A DNA stretch of 64,000 nucleotides from JAWKMZ01 sp041391965 (GTDB lineage: Bacteria; Bacteroidota; Bacteroidia; Flavobacteriales; Flavobacteriaceae): assembly GCA_041391965.1 (NCBI GenBank), contig JAWKMZ010000002.1:1-64000 (forward strand), in the 5' to 3' direction. Position numbers and translations under genes: made by a program. The stretch's first letter is position 1; the number at the start of each line of letters is the position of its first letter. Below are positions 1 through 7,936 of the stretch, in pieces. Below the pieces are notes generated by a model, which saw only the letters and a program-made list of their open reading frames with translations, ran no database searches and was not told where the DNA came from.

Positions 1-2
1 CT

Positions 3-656
3 TTAGCACATAGTTTTAAAGATAAAGCAGAACGATTAGAAGATGTCAATGCTGGATTATTTAACTATCCAATGCTGATGGCTGCAGATATTTTACTGTA
101 TGATGCAGAGATTATTCCTGTTGGAAAAGACCAATTGCAACATATTGAGATGACACGTGATGTTGCCTCGCGTTTTCATGCCAAAATGGGAGAAACTTTT
201 GTAATGCCAGAAGGTAAAATACAAGAGAATACCAAGCTTATTCCTGGAACTGATGGTGAAAAAATGAGCAAAAGTAAAGGGAATATTATCAACATGTTTT
301 TACCAGATAAACAATTGCGTAAACAAATTATGTCTATTGAAACCGATAGCACACCCTTAGAAGCACCTAAAAACTGGAACACTTGTAATTGTTTTGCAAT
401 CTACAGCTTGTTGGCTTCAAAAGAAGAAATAGCCACCATGAAAGTCAATTATGAAAAAGGAGGCTATGGTTATGGTCACGCTAAACAAGCCTTATATGAG
501 TTGATGATTTCCAAATTTGAAACCCAACGCGAGCGTTATCATTATTATATGAACCATTTGGATGAGGTTGATAAAGCACTTGCTATTGGAGCAGAAAAAG
601 CAAAACTTGTAGCAAATGATGTTTTAAAACGCGTAAGAACTAAAGTAGGCTACTAA
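3..656 (+). CDS. trpS: Tryptophan-tRNA ligase (5' partial)
   Basis: C-terminal two thirds of tryptophanyl-tRNA synthetase, which charges tRNA-Trp in the cytoplasm. The frame is open from the left edge (first full codon at 3), so the start and the HIGH motif lie outside the window. Visible class I features are the GKDQLQH segment, which fits the tryptophan/tyrosine-binding region, and the signature KMSKSKGN, whose lysines contact ATP. The C-terminal part is the helical anticodon-binding region. The length left is consistent with a normal bacterial TrpRS of roughly 320-330 residues. The gene stands alone as far as can be seen and the next gene starts 60 bp downstream. Identification is secure. 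Confidence 0.95.
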   Translation, partial: LAHSFKDKAERLEDVNAGLFNYPMLMAADILLYDAEIIPVGKDQLQHIEMTRDVASRFHAKMGETFVMPEGKIQENTKLIPGTDGEKMSKSKGNIINMFLPDKQLRKQIMSIETDSTPLEAPKNWNTCNCFAIYSLLASKEEIATMKVNYEKGGYGYGHAKQALYELMISKFETQRERYHYYMNHLDEVDKALAIGAEKAKLVANDVLKRVRTKVGY

Positions 657-716
657 ACACTAACGCCTTTTAAAGCCCTAATTTTTTAGTATATTTAGGT
701 TCCAAATTGCTTTTGT

Positions 717-2255
717 ATGAAACCTATAATTTTTATCCTTTCGTTGCTCACATCACTGTTTTGCTATGCTCAAGAAGGATTGGAGTTTTCTTCAAATACG
801 CAATTATATCTTAAAGGTAATTCTGTGTTAATAGGAAATAATAGTATAAGTGCAGATACCAAAAAGCCTTTTAATGATAACTCTGAGTTTAATGATGTAT
901 TAAAATTAGAGTATGTAGATGTTGATGATGATAAATTGACGTTTAGTTCAAGTCAAGCCAATTTAAACATTCCTGAAACTGCTTCAAAAATAAAGTATGC
1001 AGCCTTGTATTGGAGTGCTATTTATAAATATGATAAAGGCACTCGAAAAATCATCAACAATGAAAAAATGGTGTATAGAGGCAAAGAGGAACGTTCAGAA
1101 GACGTCAACACCATTTTGTTTAAAACACCAGAAACCAAGTATCAAACCTTAACAGGAACTGTAGTGTATGATAGTTATAAAACCAATTTGTTTAATGATA
1201 CCAAGCCTTATGTGTGTTTTGCTGATGTGACATCGTTGTTGCAAAATCTAAAAAATCCAAATGGCACTTATACAGTTGCCAATATAAAAGCAACAGAAGG
1301 CTACGTGTCTGGTGGTTGTGCCGCAGGTTGGTTATTGTATGTGGTTTATGAATCTGAAACTGAAACGCCTAAATATTTTACAACCTATAATGGTTTTGTT
1401 GCAGTAGATAAAGCTGCAGTTGCTATTCAATTTAAAGATTTTAAAACTGATGAAGCTGGAGCTATTAAAACATCGCTTTTACTTGGTGCTTTAGAAGGTG
1501 ATCAAAAATTCAAATCAGATCAATGTGCTATTTTAGATGCTCAAAAAACAGATTACGTGCCATTATTCAACAAAATCAGGCCTAAAAATAATTTTTTTAA
1601 CAGCACAATTACTACTGATGATGCCTTATATGCAAATAGAACACCTAACAGTTCTAATACCTTAGGTTTCGATTTGCTTAAAATGGAGATTCCAAACAAA
1701 AATAATGCGATTATTTCTAATAATTCATCAGAAACCACAATTCAATTTAAAACAAAAGCCGATGGATTTTATTTGTTTTTTGTTGCTTTTGAAACAGAAA
1801 TAAGCCCAATTTATCTTGAAGAAAAAAGCAACACCGAAACGTTAGTGGTCTTTGATAAATCAGAAACCGATGCAACTGTAGCGCAAGACGAAGATACTTT
1901 AAAAGTTGTGGAACCAGTTTATAAAGAGATTCCAAAAAAAACTCACCAAACAACACCAAAGAAAAAAACACCTTTAGAGCGTATAAAAAATATTAAATCC
2001 ATTCACATTCCTAATCTTGTAAAAGGTTATTATTTGGTGACTAATGTGTTTTCGGTACCAGAAAATGCTACAAAATGGATGAAAGTTTTAGAAAAAAAAG
2101 GCTATACGCCAAAATCGTATATCAATCCAAAAAATGGTTGGAATTATATCTATTTAAAAAATGATGAAGACCCAAATGCTATTTATCAAAAGCAAAAAGA
2201 ACTCTCTAAATTAGCTGATTTCCAAAACATCTGGATTTTAAAAATCAACTATTAA
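717..2255 (+). CDS. Secreted protein with SPOR-like C-terminal domain
   Basis: A 512-residue exported protein of unknown function. Residues 1-19 form a signal peptide ending in CYA-Q. The central 300 residues are beta-rich, with YWSA, GCAAGW and ALEGD segments that recall the N-terminal module of large flavobacterial surface proteins; I cannot name the family with certainty. A Lys/Thr-rich linker (around residues 405-425) leads to a C-terminal part of about 80 residues (GYYLVTNVF, KKGYTPKSY, NGWNYIY) that looks like a SPOR domain, a fold that binds denuded peptidoglycan glycans. A periplasmic or surface envelope role is inferred. It ends 3 bp from the end of convergent dprA. Confidence 0.7.
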   Translation: MKPIIFILSLLTSLFCYAQEGLEFSSNTQLYLKGNSVLIGNNSISADTKKPFNDNSEFNDVLKLEYVDVDDDKLTFSSSQANLNIPETASKIKYAALYWSAIYKYDKGTRKIINNEKMVYRGKEERSEDVNTILFKTPETKYQTLTGTVVYDSYKTNLFNDTKPYVCFADVTSLLQNLKNPNGTYTVANIKATEGYVSGGCAAGWLLYVVYESETETPKYFTTYNGFVAVDKAAVAIQFKDFKTDEAGAIKTSLLLGALEGDQKFKSDQCAILDAQKTDYVPLFNKIRPKNNFFNSTITTDDALYANRTPNSSNTLGFDLLKMEIPNKNNAIISNNSSETTIQFKTKADGFYLFFVAFETEISPIYLEEKSNTETLVVFDKSETDATVAQDEDTLKVVEPVYKEIPKKTHQTTPKKKTPLERIKNIKSIHIPNLVKGYYLVTNVFSVPENATKWMKVLEKKGYTPKSYINPKNGWNYIYLKNDEDPNAIYQKQKELSKLADFQNIWILKINY

Positions 2256-2258
2256 AGC

Positions 2259-3362
2259 TTAGATAATTTCAAATAATTTCCCTGGAAGTGGTCTGATGAC
2301 ACCTTTCAACTCCATATTGAGCAATATGCTTGCTGCTTTAAAAATTGGTATTTGGCATTCAATGGCAATGACGTCTAATAATTGCTTGTCTTTAACTTTT
2401 AAGTAGGTGTAAATTTTTTTTTCTTGCTCGTCAAGTTCTACAAATAATTGTTTTTGAATTGCAGGTTTTTTGTCGGTTTCTAATTCCCAATTCAAAATAT
2501 AAGGCACATCCATTGGGTTAGAAAGCACATGTGCTTTTTGATATTTTATTAAGTTATTACAACCTGTACTATGGTTGTCTGTAACCCGACCAGGAACAGC
2601 AAACACCTCTCTGTTATAAGAGTTTGCAATATCTGCGGTTACCAAACTTCCACCTTTTTCAGCAGATTCTATCACAATAGTTGCTTCACTTATACCTGCA
2701 ATAATCCGATTTCGTTTTAAAAAATTTTCTCTCTCAGGATTTGAGGTACTCCAAAATTCTGTTAAAAATCCACCATGTTTTTCAACTTCTATTACATATT
2801 TTTTATGTGTTTTTGGATATATTTGATTGAGTCCGTGAGCCAAACAACCAATGGTTTGCAACTCATGTTTTAAAGCTAATTTTTGGGCAGTAATATCAGT
2901 TCCATAAGCAAAACCCGAAACGATAACAGGATTAAAAGTAGCTAATTGCTCTACTAACTGCTCACAAAAAGCAATGCCATACGTTGTGATTTTTCGAGTA
3001 CCAACAATACTGATAATGCGTTGTTGCTTTAAATTGATGTGTCCAGTTTGAAACAATAAAATAGGACTGTCAATGCAGTGTTTTAATTTTTCAGGATAAT
3101 CAGCATCCATAAAGTATAGACATTCAATAGCATTTTCATTAATGAAACTTAATTCTTTTTCGGCTTTATGCAGATGTGATGTATTAAAAACGTCACTCAA
3201 AATAAGACTTCCAACGCCATCAATTTTTAATAGGTTACGTTTTTTTTCGTTTAAAACAGCTTCGGCAGAACCACAATGAGCAATCAATTTTTTGGCCGTA
3301 ATGTCTCCAATTTTAGGAACATTTTGCAGAGCTAACGTATAAATAAGTTCTTGGTCTGTCAT
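2259..3362 (-). CDS. dprA: DNA-processing protein DprA
   Basis: DprA (Smf) loads RecA onto incoming single-stranded DNA during natural transformation. The 367-residue protein has an N-terminal helix-hairpin-helix region (residues about 13-60, KIGDITAKKL and KIDGVGS). A Rossmann-like DprA core follows, with VGTRKITTYG, the VSGFAYGTD segment (usually SGLARGID), NRIIAG and EKGGSLVTA. The C-terminal 55 residues form the winged-helix DML1-like domain. Length is normal. The gene is convergent with the upstream secreted-protein gene. No other competence gene is visible nearby. Identification is by the family motifs; competence of this organism is not shown. Confidence 0.93.
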   Translation of the reverse strand: MTDQELIYTLALQNVPKIGDITAKKLIAHCGSAEAVLNEKKRNLLKIDGVGSLILSDVFNTSHLHKAEKELSFINENAIECLYFMDADYPEKLKHCIDSPILLFQTGHINLKQQRIISIVGTRKITTYGIAFCEQLVEQLATFNPVIVSGFAYGTDITAQKLALKHELQTIGCLAHGLNQIYPKTHKKYVIEVEKHGGFLTEFWSTSNPERENFLKRNRIIAGISEATIVIESAEKGGSLVTADIANSYNREVFAVPGRVTDNHSTGCNNLIKYQKAHVLSNPMDVPYILNWELETDKKPAIQKQLFVELDEQEKKIYTYLKVKDKQLLDVIAIECQIPIFKAASILLNMELKGVIRPLPGKLFEII

Positions 3363-3452
3363 TTAAATAATTGAATGTTAGTCTAAAGCCTTTAAATTTA
3401 AGCAATGTTAATAAATAGTAAGGCTTAAATTTCATTCCGCATCAATTTTTTT

Positions 3453-3460
3453 TAACTTTG
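3453..3460 (+). promoter_or_regulatory. -7 box 5 nt before the HU-CCDC81/SPOR start
   Basis: TAACTTTG matches the Bacteroidetes -7 consensus TAnnTTTG. A TTTC 19 bp upstream (3430-3433) is one mismatch from the -33 TTTG. Only five bases separate the box from the ATG at 3466, so the transcript may begin at or next to the start codon. Confidence 0.55.
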
Positions 3461-3465
3461 TTTTA

Positions 3466-4404
3466 ATGCAATTAGAAACTTACATCAGCGATTTATTATA
3501 CCGTTATGACTGCGTGACGATTCCGGAGTTTGGTGCTTTTTTGACCAAACGTGTTTCGGCAAAAGTTCATGATACTACCAACTCTTTTTATCCGCCAAAA
3601 AAAGTAGTGTCCTTTAATGAACAATTACAACATAATGATGGTTTGTTAGCAAGTTATATGGCTGAGGTTGAAAAAATACCTTATGAAGTAGCTGTACAAA
3701 AAATAAGCAAGCAGGTTAAATCTATCAAATCATTTTTGGTTGAAGGTGAAACGTTGACGTTCAATGCTATTGGCGAGTTGACTTTGAATAATGAAGGCAA
3801 AATTATTTTTGAACCGTCGTATCATATTAACTATTTGACAGATGCCTTTGGGTTATCTCAATTTGTATCATCCAAAGTAACACGCGAAGTTTATAAGCAA
3901 GAAGTTGAAACGCTTGAAGAGGTCATTCCTATTGCAATCACACCAGAAAAAAGAAAATCAAAATCATACTTCAAATATGCTGCAGTGGCAGTTATTGCAC
4001 TAACTCTTAGTGGTTTTTTAGCGTCTAATTATTACAGCAACCAAATTGAAGCTCATAATCAAATGGCACAAGAGGCAGCTAATAACCAGTTGGATGCTAA
4101 AGTACAGGAAGCAACTTTTGTTATTGACAATCCGTTACCTTCTGCAACCTTGACTGTTGAAAAGCAACAAGGCAATTACCATATTGTTGCTGGTGCATTT
4201 AGAATTAAAGAAAATTCAGAAAAAAAAGTAGCACAATTAATTGCTTTAGGATACAAAGCGCGAACCATTGGTATTAATAAATATGGTCTTCATGAAGTGG
4301 TTTATGCGAGTTATCAAAACAGTCACGACGCCTTAGCAGCATTACATGAGATACGAAAAACTAATAATCCGAGTGCTTGGTTGTTGGTAAAAGACTTAAA
4401 GTAA
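3466..4404 (+). CDS. HU-CCDC81 and SPOR domain protein
   Basis: A 312-residue protein with the architecture known from Bacteroidetes. Residues 1-135 are an HU-like fold related to the CCDC81 prokaryotic HU domains (CVTIPEFGAFLT, LTFNAIGELTLN). One transmembrane helix follows at about 169-187, then a linker, then a C-terminal SPOR domain (about 233-312, NYHIVAGAFRIKENSEKK). The predicted topology puts the HU-like part in the cytoplasm and the SPOR part in the periplasm on septal peptidoglycan, so it could link nucleoid or cytoplasmic partners to division sites; that role is inference. The start is chosen because the -7 box lies just in front of it. A gene-free region with small RNA candidates follows. 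Confidence 0.85.
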   Translation: MQLETYISDLLYRYDCVTIPEFGAFLTKRVSAKVHDTTNSFYPPKKVVSFNEQLQHNDGLLASYMAEVEKIPYEVAVQKISKQVKSIKSFLVEGETLTFNAIGELTLNNEGKIIFEPSYHINYLTDAFGLSQFVSSKVTREVYKQEVETLEEVIPIAITPEKRKSKSYFKYAAVAVIALTLSGFLASNYYSNQIEAHNQMAQEAANNQLDAKVQEATFVIDNPLPSATLTVEKQQGNYHIVAGAFRIKENSEKKVAQLIALGYKARTIGINKYGLHEVVYASYQNSHDALAALHEIRKTNNPSAWLLVKDLK

Positions 4405-4528
4405 ATTCCTTTTTTATAATAATTAGAGTGCAACAATTATAAGATCTTGTTAGGTATTCTTATGCCTTTTTTTGTCGTTTAGTTTAGCTTGCAAGTGCTT
4501 GCTTTTACTTTAGATATTAAATAAAATG

Positions 4529-4599
4529 AAAAAAGGTGAACGAGTGTTCACCTTTTTTGCCCCAAATCTACCATAAACTTAACCTACTTATGTTATGGT
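4529..4599 (-). ncRNA. Candidate small RNA, copy 1
   Basis: Read on the minus strand, the element starts ACCATAACATAAGTAGG. It forms a short 5' stem (ACCATAA with TTATGGT), a conserved linker AGATTTGGGGCA, and a terminator hairpin GGTGAAC-loop-GTTCACC followed by six T. A perfect -7 box lies four bases upstream of the 5' end. The second copy 243 bp away keeps the linker and 5' loop but changes the terminator stem with a compensatory C-G to T-A pair. Length would be about 71 nt. Function is unknown. The same sequence could also be read on the plus strand, where the hairpin would end the HU-CCDC81 transcript; promoter placement favours minus. Confidence 0.6.
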
Positions 4600-4603
4600 G
4601 AAA

Positions 4604-4674
4604 CAAATATAGCAGGACTTTATTTGATATGTTAAATTTATTAGACAAACGACGAATAAATTAGGCTAAACGAG
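4604..4674 (-). promoter_or_regulatory. Promoter and phased repeats upstream of small RNA copy 1
   Basis: On the minus strand TATATTTG (4611-4604) is a perfect -7 box four bases before the RNA 5' end. No TTTG is present at the -33 position. Instead two direct repeats, plus-strand TTAGACAAACGAC (4641-4653) and TTAGGCTAAACGAG (4661-4674), lie about 42 and 62 bp upstream of the start, about two helical turns apart. Read on the minus strand they contain GTTTGT and GTTTAG, similar to half-sites of LytTR-type regulators. Activator control is inference. Confidence 0.5.
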
Positions 4675-4769
4675 TTAATTCTTTGATTTAAGAAGAAAAA
4701 GGATTTATAATTGATGTAAAATGAAGCGTTCTTTTAAAGATTTGATTTACAGAAGTGTAGTTATAAAAT

Positions 4770-4842
4770 AAAAAAAGGTGAATTTTCATTCACCTTTTTT
4801 TGCCCCAAATCTACCATGAACTTAACCTACTTATGTTATGGT
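4770..4842 (-). ncRNA. Candidate small RNA, copy 2
   Basis: Second copy of the element at 4529-4599, same strand and order: 5' ACCATAACATAAGTAGG, linker AGATTTGGGGCA, then a terminator hairpin GGTGAAT-loop-ATTCACC with a seven-T tail. Compared with copy 1, the loop-closing pair of the terminator changed on both sides, so pairing was kept, while the loop bases differ. The outer five pairs of the 5' stem are kept (ACCAT with ATGGT); one inner pair is lost on the minus strand but would be a G-U wobble on the plus strand. About 73 nt. It lies 111 bp beyond the end of purF. Confidence 0.6.
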
Positions 4843-4846
4843 CTTA

Positions 4847-4935
4847 CTAATGTATGCGTATTTTATCAACGGCTCATAAATATTAGATGAACTGCATATT
4901 ATTTAGATAAACTGCGCTTTTTTCGGATAAAGTGT
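4847..4935 (-). promoter_or_regulatory. Promoter and phased repeats upstream of small RNA copy 2
   Basis: On the minus strand TACATTAG (4854-4847), one mismatch from TAnnTTTG, lies four bases before the RNA start, the same offset as in copy 1. Direct repeats TTAGATGAACTGC (4883-4895) and TTAGATAAACTGC (4903-4915) are exactly 20 bp apart, and a weaker third one (TCGGATAAAGTGT, 4923-4935) continues the phase. Distances to the RNA start (41 and 61 bp) match those of copy 1 within a base or two. No -33 TTTG is seen. Confidence 0.5.
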
Positions 4936-4953
4936 CCAAATCTAATGACTTGA

Positions 4954-6852
4954 CTAATAAGCTCTTTCGTCATTTCCTTCATAAAAATTGATAAAGGCTC
5001 GGTTTACAACTCTGTTGCCACCAACGGTTGGATAGTTTCCTGTAAAATACCAATCGCCTAAATTTTTAGGACAAGCCTTATGGAGGTTTTCAACAGGTTG
5101 GAAAATGGTTTTTACTTCGGCATTTACAGTAGGGTCACTAATGAGTTCTGCTATCTTATCAGAAATTTCATCATCAGTAAATTGTGCATACAAGTCTTTT
5201 ACATAATTGTGAACGTCTTTATCTTCTATGTTTACTTGAGCCTTACATTTTTTATAAACATCATCAATAAGGTGATATTTGTTGCGTTCTTTCAATAATT
5301 CTAACATGGCTCTAAAAGCAATCAAACCTTCTAATCGTGCCATGTCTATACCATAGCAATCAGGATAACGAATTTGAGGTGCTGAAGATACTACGATTAT
5401 TTTTTTAGGATGTAGCCTATCCATCATTTTAATAATACTTTTCTTTAAAGTAGTACCTCTTACAATGCTGTCATCAATAATTACCAAATTATCCGTTGGT
5501 TTAATAACACCATAAGTAACATCATAAACATGAGCAACCAAGTCATCTCTACTACTGTCTTCAGTAATAAAGGTTCTTAATTTGGCATCTTTAATGGCTA
5601 TTTTTTCTATACGAGGGCGTTCAGAAAGGATTTCAATAACACGTTCTGCTGATAATTTTCCATTTCCATCTAAAATTGCTTGTGTTTTTCTTTTGTTAAG
5701 ATGTTCTTCAACTGTTTCTATCATCCCAAAAAAGGAGGTTTCAGCTGTGTTGGGAATGTATGAAAATACCGTATTTTTAGTATCATTATCAATAGCTTCT
5801 AAAACTTTTGGCATCAACAAACGGCCTAATTTTTTTCGTTCTTGATAAATTTCTGCATCACTTCCTCTTGAAAAGTAAATGCGTTCAAAAGAGCAGGCTT
5901 TCCGTTCAATAGGATTAATTATCTTTTTGATGGTTGTTGCACCTGATTTTTTGGTGATAATGGCATGTCCAGGTTCTAATTCTTTAACCTCATCAAAATC
6001 GACATTAAATACGGTTTGAATTACAGGGCGTTCTGATGCAACTACAACCACTTCATCATCTTGATAATAATAAACAGGTCTAATTCCTGCAGGATCTCGT
6101 AGGACAAACGAATCGCCATGACCCAAAAGACCAGCCATGGCATAACCACCATCCCAGTTTTTAGAAGCGCGTTTTAATATTTTAGCAACATTTAAGCGTT
6201 CGGCAATTAAAGGAGAACATTCATTTTTATTATACCCTTCATTTTTTAACTGTTTATATTTTTTAGCAACGGCATCATCCAAAAAATGACCTATTTTTTC
6301 CATAATAGTAATGGTATCTGCTTTTTCTTTAGGATGCTGTCCTAATTTGACTAACTCATCAAACAACTCATTGACATTGGTCATATTAAAGTTTCCAGCC
6401 ACAATAAGGTTTCTATGAGTCCAGTTGTTTTGTCTTAAAAAGGGATGTACACTTTCTACACTGTTTTTTCCAAAAGTACCATAACGTACATGCCCTAAAA
6501 GCAATTCGCCAATATAAGGGATGTGTTTTTTTTGAAGGGCTACACTGTCATTATATTCAGGATGTTCGGTAAAATCTTTATTGATGCGGTCATTAATTTG
6601 GGCAAAAATATCCTGTATAGGTTGCTGCGCGATAGAGCGTACACGACTAATGTAGCGTTCGCCAGGAGCTGTGTCTAATTTAATGCTTGCAAAACCAGCA
6701 CCATCTTGTCCACGGTTGTGTTGCTTTTCCATCATAAGGTACATTTTATTGACTCCATAAAATGCACTTCCATATTTTTCTTTGTAGAATTCCAAAGGTT
6801 TTAAAAGTCGGATGAGTGCAATTCCACACTCATGTTTTAAAGCATCGCTCAT
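4954..6852 (-). CDS. purF: Amidophosphoribosyltransferase (long Bacteroidetes form)
   Basis: Catalyses the first committed step of purine synthesis, PRPP plus glutamine to phosphoribosylamine. The protein has 632 residues, longer than the roughly 500 of E. coli PurF but usual for Bacteroidetes. Cys9 (HECGIALI) is the likely Ntn nucleophile, exposed after removal of a short propeptide. The glutaminase half shows NRGQDGAG and GHVRYGTFG. The phosphoribosyltransferase half carries the PRPP loop VIIDDSIVRGTTL, with the acidic pair at residues 460-461. The C-terminal 80 residues are an extension. It is the last of a row of minus-strand genes including purN, which acts two steps later in the same pathway. 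Confidence 0.92.
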   Translation of the reverse strand: MSDALKHECGIALIRLLKPLEFYKEKYGSAFYGVNKMYLMMEKQHNRGQDGAGFASIKLDTAPGERYISRVRSIAQQPIQDIFAQINDRINKDFTEHPEYNDSVALQKKHIPYIGELLLGHVRYGTFGKNSVESVHPFLRQNNWTHRNLIVAGNFNMTNVNELFDELVKLGQHPKEKADTITIMEKIGHFLDDAVAKKYKQLKNEGYNKNECSPLIAERLNVAKILKRASKNWDGGYAMAGLLGHGDSFVLRDPAGIRPVYYYQDDEVVVVASERPVIQTVFNVDFDEVKELEPGHAIITKKSGATTIKKIINPIERKACSFERIYFSRGSDAEIYQERKKLGRLLMPKVLEAIDNDTKNTVFSYIPNTAETSFFGMIETVEEHLNKRKTQAILDGNGKLSAERVIEILSERPRIEKIAIKDAKLRTFITEDSSRDDLVAHVYDVTYGVIKPTDNLVIIDDSIVRGTTLKKSIIKMMDRLHPKKIIVVSSAPQIRYPDCYGIDMARLEGLIAFRAMLELLKERNKYHLIDDVYKKCKAQVNIEDKDVHNYVKDLYAQFTDDEISDKIAELISDPTVNAEVKTIFQPVENLHKACPKNLGDWYFTGNYPTVGGNRVVNRAFINFYEGNDERAY

Positions 6853-6920
6853 TGGGTTTTGTTCTGTGTTTTGTTTTAATTTAAGATTTCCACTTTTACG
6901 GAAACGACAAAATTCTTTAA

Positions 6921-6950
6921 TTAAAAAACGCGCTCAATTTTGAGCGCGTT
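6921..6950 (-). terminator. Rho-independent terminator after the PfkB kinase gene
   Basis: Perfect 11-bp inverted repeat (AACGCGCTCAA with TTGAGCGCGTT, 6927-6950), followed on the minus strand by a run of six T. It lies just past the stop of the PfkB-family gene and separates it from purF. Confidence 0.85.
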
Positions 6951-6953
6951 GGT

Positions 6954-7880
6954 TTATGTTAATTCAATATCAAATTGTGTTAAGCTTTTAAACTGCTGTA
7001 AGCGTTTATGAACTTCATTGTGTTTTAAATTTTGTAAGCGTTCGGTTCCAAATTTTTCGACACAAAAGGATGCTAATGTAGAACCATATATGACAGCATT
7101 TTTCATGTTTTCAAAAGAGGTATCTTCACTTTTGGCAAGGTAACCTGCAAAGCCGCCTGCAAAGGTGTCTCCAGCACCAGTTGGGTCAAATACTTCTTCT
7201 AATGGCAAAGCAGGTGCATAAAACACTTTGTCGTTATGGAACAATAAGGCGCCATGTTCACCTTTTTTAATGACTACATATTTTGGACCCATTTTATGAA
7301 TCTTGCGTGCTGCAGCCATCAATGAATATTCACCTGTTAATTGTCGTGCTTCTTCATCATTAATGGTAATGATATCAATTTTTTTGATGACCTTCATTAA
7401 GTCTTCAAGAGCGCAATCCATCCAAAAGTTCATGGTGTCTAAAATGGCCAATTTTGGTTTTTTGTCCATTTGTTCCAAAACACTTAATTGTACAGTTGGG
7501 TGCAAATTACCGAGCATTACAATTTCAGCATCTTTATAATTTTTAGGAACTACAGGGTTGAAGTCGGCCAAAACGTTGAGTTCGGTTACCAACGTATCAC
7601 GAGAGTTCATGTCATTGTGGTATTTGCCGCTCCAAAAAAATGTTTTACCTTCTTTAACAATTTCAATACCAGAAATATCAATATTTTTATTTGAAAGCAA
7701 ATCTAAATGCTCTTGCGGAAAATCGCCACCAACAATAGAAACCACAGCGGCATCTACATTAAATTGAGAAGCTGCTAACCCAATAAACGTGGCTGCACCA
7801 CCTAATATTTTATCTGTTTTTCCGAAAGGAGTCTCAATAGCATCAAAAGCTACAGTTCCTACGATGACTAATTTGCTCAT
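6954..7880 (-). CDS. PfkB-family sugar or nucleoside kinase
   Basis: A 308-residue ribokinase-like kinase. The N-terminal GGAATFIG segment is the glycine-rich substrate loop, and DPTGAGDTFAGGF near residue 240 is the PfkB signature 2 with the catalytic aspartate and anion hole. Members phosphorylate sugars or nucleosides with ATP; the substrate cannot be read from the sequence. Its place between rnhA/purN and purF would suit a nucleoside kinase, but this is a guess. It has its own upstream -7 box (7903-7910) and its own terminator, so it is probably transcribed alone. Confidence 0.85.
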   Translation of the reverse strand: MSKLVIVGTVAFDAIETPFGKTDKILGGAATFIGLAASQFNVDAAVVSIVGGDFPQEHLDLLSNKNIDISGIEIVKEGKTFFWSGKYHNDMNSRDTLVTELNVLADFNPVVPKNYKDAEIVMLGNLHPTVQLSVLEQMDKKPKLAILDTMNFWMDCALEDLMKVIKKIDIITINDEEARQLTGEYSLMAAARKIHKMGPKYVVIKKGEHGALLFHNDKVFYAPALPLEEVFDPTGAGDTFAGGFAGYLAKSEDTSFENMKNAVIYGSTLASFCVEKFGTERLQNLKHNEVHKRLQQFKSLTQFDIELT

Positions 7881-7902
7881 AAAGCGTTTTCAAAATTTGC
7901 TG

Positions 7903-7910
7903 CAAATATA
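7903..7910 (-). promoter_or_regulatory. -7 box upstream of the PfkB kinase gene
   Basis: TATATTTG on the minus strand, perfect match to TAnnTTTG, 22 bp before the ATG at 7880. No clear -33 TTTG was found at 19-20 bp. Confidence 0.5.
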
Positions 7911-7936
7911 AGGTTTTTAAGTGCTAAAAAACGAAT

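Larger units (their letters stand above)
4405..4953. other. 549 bp intergenic region without protein genes
   Basis: No credible coding frame. It holds two copies of a conserved element of about 70 bp (4529-4599 and 4770-4842), their upstream promoter-like sequences and phased repeats, described as separate features. A-T rich filler lies between them. The stretch 4405-4528 shows nothing else that I recognise. Confidence 0.8.

Noticed and set aside
4529..4842. The two repeats as a CRISPR array, attachment sites or a miniature transposon
   Set aside because: Only two copies, no spacers of constant length, no terminal inverted repeats with target duplication and no integrase nearby.
5080..5845. 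Open frames on the plus strand inside purF and similar shadows in other genes
   Set aside because: They lie opposite a full-length conserved gene and have no family features.
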